Below the pieces are notes generated by a model that made no database searches, was not told where the DNA came from, and saw only the letters and a list, made by a program, of their open reading frames with translations. A program made the position numbers and the translations under genes. From positions 1 to 35,862 of the forward strand of contig JABJAB010000042.1 of NCBI GenBank assembly GCA_018666235.1: a stretch of 35,862 bases of DNA. The letters run 5' to 3'. Below, piece after piece: positions 31,560 through 35,862 of this stretch (its first letter is position 1; every line of letters starts with the position of its first letter). This DNA comes from Ilumatobacter sp. (lineage in GTDB: Bacteria; Actinomycetota; Acidimicrobiia; Acidimicrobiales; Ilumatobacteraceae).

Positions 31560-31718
31560 TCAGCGACGACGTGGTTTCGTGCGCACCGGGATGGGGATCG
31601 GCGTCTTGTCGTTGTCACGTTCACCAGAAATCACGGCGCCCGCGGCAGCAGCCACTGCAGCGACGGTGACAATGATGGTGATCAACACGGCTACCACCGT
31701 ACCCCATTGGCTCCGCAA
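31560..31718 (-). CDS. Small single-pass membrane protein (52 residues)
   Basis: A frame from TTG 31718 to TGA 31560 encodes MRSQWGTVVAVLITIIVTVAAVAAAAG and so on, ending in a polar, basic tail, TPIPIPVRTKPRRR. The pattern is one clean membrane helix (about residues 7-30), a charged GERDND turn and a basic C-terminus. It fills the only large gap in this region. It has no recognised family. The TTG start is only 17 bases from the divergent DUF3039 start; GTG codons at 31700 or 31691 would shorten it. No ribosome site is clear. Confidence 0.4.
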   Translation of the reverse strand: MRSQWGTVVAVLITIIVTVAAVAAAAGAVISGERDNDKTPIPIPVRTKPRRR

Positions 31719-31735
31719 TGTGATTCACTGATCCC

Positions 31736-32026
31736 ATGACCGATCTGGAAACGATGCCGGTGCAGGACACGGACCTGCTCACCGATGAGGCCACTGAAAC
31801 CGAGGAACCGACCGCAGCGCACATCGTCAAGGTGAAGCGGGGTGAGAATGCTCAGGCCGTGGTGCTCGAGGCCCGGATCATGGGAACGCCGGTCGAAGCA
31901 CTGTGTGGTTTTACCTGGGTGCCGTCGCGTGACCCGAAGCAGCTCCCCTTGTGCGAGGAATGCAAGGCGATGTACGGGCTCTACAAGGACTTCAACGACG
32001 GCTTGAGCGACACACCCAGTGACTGA
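31736..32026 (+). CDS. DUF3039 protein, putative small zinc-ribbon
   Basis: A 96-residue protein. The first 30 residues are acidic and probably disordered. The conserved part is VEALCGFTWVPSRDPKQLPLCEECKAMYG, in which Cys57, Cys73 and Cys76 could bind zinc. This is the actinobacterial DUF3039 family, whose function is unknown. The Nudix gene starts inside its last eight bases (GTGACTGA), so the two are translationally coupled. It is divergent from the small membrane protein gene. Confidence 0.82.
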   Translation: MTDLETMPVQDTDLLTDEATETEEPTAAHIVKVKRGENAQAVVLEARIMGTPVEALCGFTWVPSRDPKQLPLCEECKAMYGLYKDFNDGLSDTPSD

Positions 32027-32546
32027 ACCGACGAGCACCGCTGGCTTGCGGATCCGTCAAGCGGTGCGGGCCCTGCTCCTCACTCCGGCCAGCGAAGTCT
32101 TGCTCGTTCGCTTCGAGTTTCCGACCCGCCACGTGTGGGCGTTGCCAGGGGGCGGGCTCGACCCTGGCGAGGATCATCTCACTGCCCTGCACCGGGAACT
32201 GGCTGAGGAGACCGGGCTCGTGGGCGCCGACGTCGGTCCACACATCTGGACGCGCGAGCACGTGATTCCGTTTCTCGATGGAACGTACGACGGCCAGCGG
32301 GACCAGATTCATCTCGTTCGCACCAACCGTTTCGATGCCGTTCCCGCCATCGGGTGGGAGCAGATGCGGGCCGAACGCGTCCACGAGATGCGCTGGTGGG
32401 ACGTCAATGAGATTTCGTCGCACGCCGAGCGTGTCGCAACCGGCGAGGTGGGCGCGGTCGGTTTTGCGCCAGGTTCTTTCGCGCCCATGTTGCGACAGTT
32501 GATCGACGGCGGCATTCCGACCGAGCCGCTGCTGACCGGGGTCTGA
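32019..32546 (+). CDS. Nudix hydrolase
   Basis: A 175-residue protein with a full Nudix box: GGGLDPGEDHLTALHRELAEETGL fits GX5EX7REUXEEXGU with all catalytic Glu and Arg residues (given here only as a pattern match at 32149-32220). The N-terminal RALLLTPASEVLLVRFEF strand and the insert with DGTYDGQRDQIHLVR follow. Nudix enzymes cleave nucleoside diphosphates linked to X; the substrate is open (ADP-ribose, dNTP or NADH). GTG 32019 overlaps the stop of the DUF3039 gene. The stop lies one base from the convergent thioesterase stop, within the palindrome CTGAGTCAG. Confidence 0.88.
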   Translation: MTEPTSTAGLRIRQAVRALLLTPASEVLLVRFEFPTRHVWALPGGGLDPGEDHLTALHRELAEETGLVGADVGPHIWTREHVIPFLDGTYDGQRDQIHLVRTNRFDAVPAIGWEQMRAERVHEMRWWDVNEISSHAERVATGEVGAVGFAPGSFAPMLRQLIDGGIPTEPLLTGV

Positions 32547-32547
32547 G

Positions 32548-33429
32548 TCAGGCCGAGCCAGTCGCCGCCGTACCTGCGGAACCTGCCGAACCTGCCGAAC
32601 CTGCGGAAATGGAAGAGTGATGGCTCGTTCGGATGATGCAGGTTTGTTGGGCAACAGCGAGGAGGTCGCCCGTTTCGGACCACATCCGGACTGAGCCGTG
32701 CCCGATCGAATGTTGGAATGACTCGGGGATGATTTCGAGCAGTGCCCATTCGGTCTCGAAATCAGTCTGGACGATGCGGAGGGTGTTGTCGATGCTCGTG
32801 CCACCGAGTGGCTGGCCCAGTGCGATGCAGAGGCCGAGCGGCACGATGTCTCCGATGAAGGCCAGGCTCGCGGCAGTTCGCAGCGGCTGCCCACGCACTC
32901 GACTCCAGACCGCAAGCGGGCACGGCTGGGGTCGCTGATCCTCGCCGAACGCAAATGTGCCGACAGCGACCCGCCTGTCGAGCAAATCAAAGAAGCTGTT
33001 CGGCCGGTTCGGAACCGCGTCAAACGGTTCAGCCAACGGGCCACAGTCTTCTGGCGGCGGGACCGACGGCATCGTAAGAAACGTCTCTCGCTTCCCTTCG
33101 GGCCGACTGGTGTGGGCACACAGCGAAGACAGCATGAGTTCGCCGTCGACGGATGCATTCACGTGCACCTGCGACGTCGCGCGACCAGCAACCGGTGTGG
33201 CCACATCAACGTCGACCACCGTGCCCGGCGCGGTATTGGTCAGGAACTGGGTTGTGATCCACATCAACGGTCGCTCAGTGACGCGCTCGGCAGCCTCGAT
33301 TGATGCAGCAATGCCGGAACCGCCATAGAGGAAGTCAAAGGGCGTCGACAGTTCGGGTGTCACCGGAAGTTGGAAGTGTGTGGAGCGGTTGCCGTCGGCG
33401 AGCCGCAAGAGGTCGAAATGTTCGGTCAC
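32548..33429 (-). CDS. TesB-like (double hotdog) acyl-CoA thioesterase
   Basis: A 293-residue protein with the arrangement of two fused hotdog domains. The first has FDFLYGGSGIAASIEAAERV and PLMWITTQFLTNTAPGTVVDVDV, corresponding to the family's GG-hotdog helix and the central strand; the second has SLAFIGDIVPLGLCIALGQP and GGTSIDNTLRIVQ, with the conserved SLDN-like turn. Such enzymes hydrolyse acyl-CoA to fatty acid and CoA. GTG 33429 is preferred; the open frame continues upstream to 33492. The last residues are a repeated Ser-Ala-Gly tail encoded by a 9-bp tandem repeat. It is divergent from the enolase-superfamily gene, so they may share regulation. Confidence 0.8.
   Translation of the reverse strand: MTEHFDLLRLADGNRSTHFQLPVTPELSTPFDFLYGGSGIAASIEAAERVTERPLMWITTQFLTNTAPGTVVDVDVATPVAGRATSQVHVNASVDGELMLSSLCAHTSRPEGKRETFLTMPSVPPPEDCGPLAEPFDAVPNRPNSFFDLLDRRVAVGTFAFGEDQRPQPCPLAVWSRVRGQPLRTAASLAFIGDIVPLGLCIALGQPLGGTSIDNTLRIVQTDFETEWALLEIIPESFQHSIGHGSVRMWSETGDLLAVAQQTCIIRTSHHSSISAGSAGSAGSAGTAATGSA
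32573..32608. repeat. Four tandem 9-bp units in the thioesterase tail
   Basis: CCTGCGGAA, CCTGCCGAA, CCTGCCGAA, CCTGCGGAA in tandem. On the minus strand they encode repeated Ser-Ala-Gly at the C-terminus. Likely made by slippage and variable in length. Confidence 0.8.
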
Positions 33430-33449
33430 GTCGCAGACCGTCGCAGACC
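33430..33449. repeat. Tandem 10-bp duplication in the thioesterase/enolase-family divergent region
   Basis: GTCGCAGACC occurs twice in tandem directly next to the thioesterase start codon. It could be an activator or repressor site or simple slippage. Confidence 0.5.
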
Positions 33450-33509
33450 GTGTGTCCAGTCGACAAGTCGCACCGCAGTGCGATGCGAGCACTGTGCCAG
33501 TGTGTGACC

Positions 33510-34709
33510 GTGAAGATCGCCGACTGCACCACGTTCGTCATCGGGAACCCGCCGCCTCACCACGGCGGCCGCTACTTCATTGTTGTCAAGCTCACGACGG
33601 ATACCGGCGTGGTCGGATACGGCGAGATCTATGTCGCGACCGTCGGGCCCCACATCGTTGCGGCAATGGTCACCGACATCGCCGACCGATTGGTCATCGA
33701 TGCCGACCCGCATCGCATTGAACTGCTGTGGCGGCGGATGTACTCGAGTGGTTACGCGCTACGACCCGACCCGACGCTGGTCGGCATCATGAGCGGCATC
33801 GAGATGGCCTGTTGGGACATCGTCGGCAAGGATGCTGGCCGCCCGATCAGCGATCTGCTGGGTGGGCGCGTCCACGATCGGCTCCGCACGTACACCTACC
33901 TCTACCCGACGCTCGATCGACCAGATGTGTACGCAGACCCGGCCCAAGCTGCGGACCAGGCCTTGTTCGAAGTCGGGCGCGGGTTCAACGCGGTCAAGTT
34001 CGACCCGGCCGGCCCCTACACCGCCTTCGACGGCCACATGCCGAGTCTCGATGACATCGCTCGCTCAGTGGCCTTGACCGGAGCCGTCCGCGAGGCGGTT
34101 GGCGATCGAGCCGACCTCCTCTTCGGAACCCACGGCCAGTTCACCGCTGCCGGAGCCATCCGGTTGGCACAGCAGCTCGAACCCTTCGACCCCCTCTGGT
34201 TCGAGGAGCCGACCCAACCCGACCTGCCCGAAGAGATGGCACGGGTCGCACGGCAAACGACAATCCCGATTGCGACGGGCGAGCGACTCACGACGATTTC
34301 TGAGTTCGCAGCACTTGCTCAGCATCAGGCGGCAGCGATTTGGCAGCCCAATCTCGGGCGTTGCGGCGGCATCTTGGCCGCGAAGAAGATCGCAGCGATC
34401 GGCGAAGCCGCAGGCTGCCAGATCGCCCCGCACCTGTACTCGGGTCCGATTCTCGGTGCGGCGAACATCCAATTTGGCGCAACGTTGCCGAACCTGTTGA
34501 TCGTCGAGGCGATTCAAGACTGGTCCGGCTTCCACGCCGAATTGCTCACCACGCCGCTCGATTGGGAGGACGGCTACGTACGGCCGTCACGAGAACCGGG
34601 ACTCGGCACCGAGCTGAACGAGGCTGTGGCCCTTGCTCACCCGTACGTGCCCGATCCCGATGACAGCACCGATTTGCATCTCGGTATGCACCCTTCACCG
34701 ATTCGCTGA
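33510..34709 (+). CDS. Enolase-superfamily (mandelate racemase/muconate lactonizing) sugar-acid dehydratase-like enzyme
   Basis: A 399-residue barrel enzyme. The N-terminal capping domain starts VKIADCTTFVIGNPPPHHGGRYFIVVKL and continues VGYGEIYVATVGPHIV. The barrel shows AVKFDPAGPYTAFDG (Lys), LLFGTHGQFTAAGA, PLWFEEPTQPDLPEE (metal Glu), PIATGERLTTI (metal Glu), WQPNLGRCGG and QIAPHLYSGP (His). The third metal ligand, normally Asp on strand 3, reads GTH here. Relatives are annotated as galactonate or rhamnonate dehydratase-like; the substrate is unknown. GTG 33510 matches where the family begins (MKIxD); GTG 33504 and ATG 33483 are alternatives. It is divergent from the thioesterase. Confidence 0.85.
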   Translation: MKIADCTTFVIGNPPPHHGGRYFIVVKLTTDTGVVGYGEIYVATVGPHIVAAMVTDIADRLVIDADPHRIELLWRRMYSSGYALRPDPTLVGIMSGIEMACWDIVGKDAGRPISDLLGGRVHDRLRTYTYLYPTLDRPDVYADPAQAADQALFEVGRGFNAVKFDPAGPYTAFDGHMPSLDDIARSVALTGAVREAVGDRADLLFGTHGQFTAAGAIRLAQQLEPFDPLWFEEPTQPDLPEEMARVARQTTIPIATGERLTTISEFAALAQHQAAAIWQPNLGRCGGILAAKKIAAIGEAAGCQIAPHLYSGPILGAANIQFGATLPNLLIVEAIQDWSGFHAELLTTPLDWEDGYVRPSREPGLGTELNEAVALAHPYVPDPDDSTDLHLGMHPSPIR

Positions 34710-34739
34710 GCGATCAGCTCACCGGGTCAGGATGCTCGA

Positions 34740-35855
34740 TCACGGCGTCGGTGGGATCAGCGTCTGATTGAGCGTGTGGACAATTCCATTGTCGGCCTGT
34801 TCTGCAGCGGGTACATCAAGGACCTCGGCGTTATCAATCATGATCGTTGACTCCGAGACGGCGACAAGCCGTTCGACGTCGTCCTCGAAAGTGATCTCTT
34901 CTCCATCGACGAAATCATCCCGCTCAAGCTTTTCGCCGCGCAGCACGTGAGCATTCACGAAGTCCTTGGCAGTGGCCTCATCTGTCAAGTCCGGTGCGTC
35001 GGTCAACTGCTTCATAGCTTCGTCATATGGCGCCATGATCGTAAAGGGGCCCGGGCCTTTGAGGTCGCTCTCCAGCCCGGCCACGATAATTGCCTGGTTG
35101 AACAACGAGAGGTCCTCGCGATTCTGAATGATCTCCAGCACAGTTTCGGGTTCGGGCGTGGTCGTAGTTGTTTCGGGCGTGGTCGTAGTTGTGGGTTCGA
35201 CGTTCATATCACCACTCAAGATTGGACAGGTCGCGGAGTCGCCCGGCACGAACTTGACTCCGCTGAAGCTGTACACGACGTTGCGCGGTTCAGTCACTGG
35301 CTCCGTCGAGGTCTTGACGAAGATGGTGATGTTCGACTTCACATCGCCGCGGCTGAGCACACACTCATAGCTGGTTGCCAGCAATGTGGCATTTGCTGGC
35401 AACACCTCGGTGATGGTGATTGTTGACGACCAGGTGGTCTCGGGGGTCGGGGTGGCGACTGGCGCCCAGGCAAACTTGAGTTTGCCCGATGCGTCGGTTG
35501 AGCCCACGGCGGGCTCTGGTGCCTGTGCGCCAGGCGGGAGGATCCATCCGTAGTCCGCCGGCCGAGCAACCGGCCCGATGACAGTGGCGGTCAGCGTGGC
35601 CGGAACGCCCTCTTCGGTACGCGTCATCCGGGTGATTTCGAGTTGGACAGAATCTTCAACGTCGGTGCTGACGACCGAATCGTTATCGTCGCTTCCGCCG
35701 AACAGAGCGAACAGCAAGAGGCCGAGCAAGACGACCAGCACTGCGGCGCCAGCGGCGATCCCGCCCGGACCGCGGTACCACGGTTGGTCCTCCTTCGGGA
35801 CCGGTCCACCGGGTGCCGGATTGAATGGCGCACCTGCCGCCGTGATGGGCTGCAC
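34740..35855 (-). CDS. Membrane-anchored fasciclin-domain protein (5' end uncertain)
   Basis: At least 371 residues. Residues 1-30 are Pro/Gly-rich and cytoplasmic, and a membrane helix follows (about 31-53, GIAAGAAVLVVLLGLLLFALFGG). The extracytoplasmic part first has a beta-rich region with three Cys, then a Thr/Pro/Glu linker (TTTTTPETTTTTPEPE). The C-terminal fasciclin/beta-Ig-h3 domain has LSLFNQAIIVAGLESDLKGPG, FTIMAPYDEAMKQL, NAHVLRGEKL and NGIVHTLNQTLIP. FAS1 domains mediate adhesion or surface display. GTG 35855 is the first start in the window, but the frame is open to the window edge, so the true start may lie outside. Convergent with the enolase-family gene. Confidence 0.85.
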   Translation of the reverse strand: MQPITAAGAPFNPAPGGPVPKEDQPWYRGPGGIAAGAAVLVVLLGLLLFALFGGSDDNDSVVSTDVEDSVQLEITRMTRTEEGVPATLTATVIGPVARPADYGWILPPGAQAPEPAVGSTDASGKLKFAWAPVATPTPETTWSSTITITEVLPANATLLATSYECVLSRGDVKSNITIFVKTSTEPVTEPRNVVYSFSGVKFVPGDSATCPILSGDMNVEPTTTTTPETTTTTPEPETVLEIIQNREDLSLFNQAIIVAGLESDLKGPGPFTIMAPYDEAMKQLTDAPDLTDEATAKDFVNAHVLRGEKLERDDFVDGEEITFEDDVERLVAVSESTIMIDNAEVLDVPAAEQADNGIVHTLNQTLIPPTP

Positions 35856-35862
35856 GATGGTC

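Noticed and set aside
30453..31739. Long plus-strand open frame of 428 codons opposite the MFS gene.
   Set aside because: Its translation is His/Arg/Asp-rich with no membrane or domain pattern; it is the GC-codon shadow of the MFS gene.
1..35862. CRISPR arrays, tRNA or rRNA genes, insertion sequences, prophage or integrase genes.
   Set aside because: None was seen: no regularly spaced repeats, no tRNA T-loop signature that folded, and no transposase or integrase motifs in any translated frame.

Overview
The window is GC-rich, gene-dense chromosomal DNA with 35 recognisable protein genes, about half on each strand, and no rRNA, tRNA, CRISPR array, integrase or insertion sequence that I can see. 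Codon use is uniformly GC-rich. Actinobacterial families are present (actinobacterial-type DapD, DUF3039, DUF4031, a stand-alone LigD-type polymerase domain, actinobacterial TANNNT -10 boxes abutting start codons). I infer an actinomycete of the Acidimicrobiia/Ilumatobacter type; that lineage call is from impression, not from a search. No gene-free stretch exceeds 300 bases; the longest is about 275 (31461-31735) and it holds a probable 52-residue membrane protein.

Layout. 1-2691: the 3' end of dapD, a LigD-type polymerase domain, a nitroreductase and thrH. 2759-4791 (minus): RidA-family gene, then the catalytic subunit of a methylmalonyl-CoA-type mutase. 4868-6593: EamA transporter and class II aldolase. 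6630-8710 (minus): a rhodanese-MoeB fusion in unusual domain order and a sirtuin, separated by a 53-nt near-perfect palindrome. 8863-11995: a sulfatase and prfC. 12061-15147 (minus): two membrane-anchored proteins (DUF3048 and DUF2207). 15280-18963: an unknown protein, a second sulfatase and leucyl aminopeptidase. 19171-23939: a complete general L-amino-acid ABC importer (aapJQMP). 24039-28565 (minus): carbonic anhydrase, an ArsC-family protein and a heterodimeric ABC exporter. 28716-35862: small conserved proteins (DUF4031, DUF3039), HD phosphohydrolase, MFS exporter, Nudix hydrolase, TesB-like thioesterase, an enolase-superfamily dehydratase-like enzyme and a fasciclin-domain membrane protein running to the window edge.

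Most striking result: the ArsC-family gene at 27982-27629 has an in-frame TGA exactly at the catalytic cysteine (residue 12). It is followed by a hairpin with the size, spacing and apical-loop G expected of a bacterial SECIS element, and it is preceded by a leaderless-type promoter that fixes the upstream ATG as the start. It is a good candidate selenocysteine-containing arsenate-reductase-like protein. The selenocysteine machinery itself is not in the window.

Other themes: pepA sits divergently next to the aap importer, so peptide breakdown and amino-acid uptake adjoin; many genes look leaderless; several small palindromes of a dispersed type lie just upstream of minus-strand start codons.
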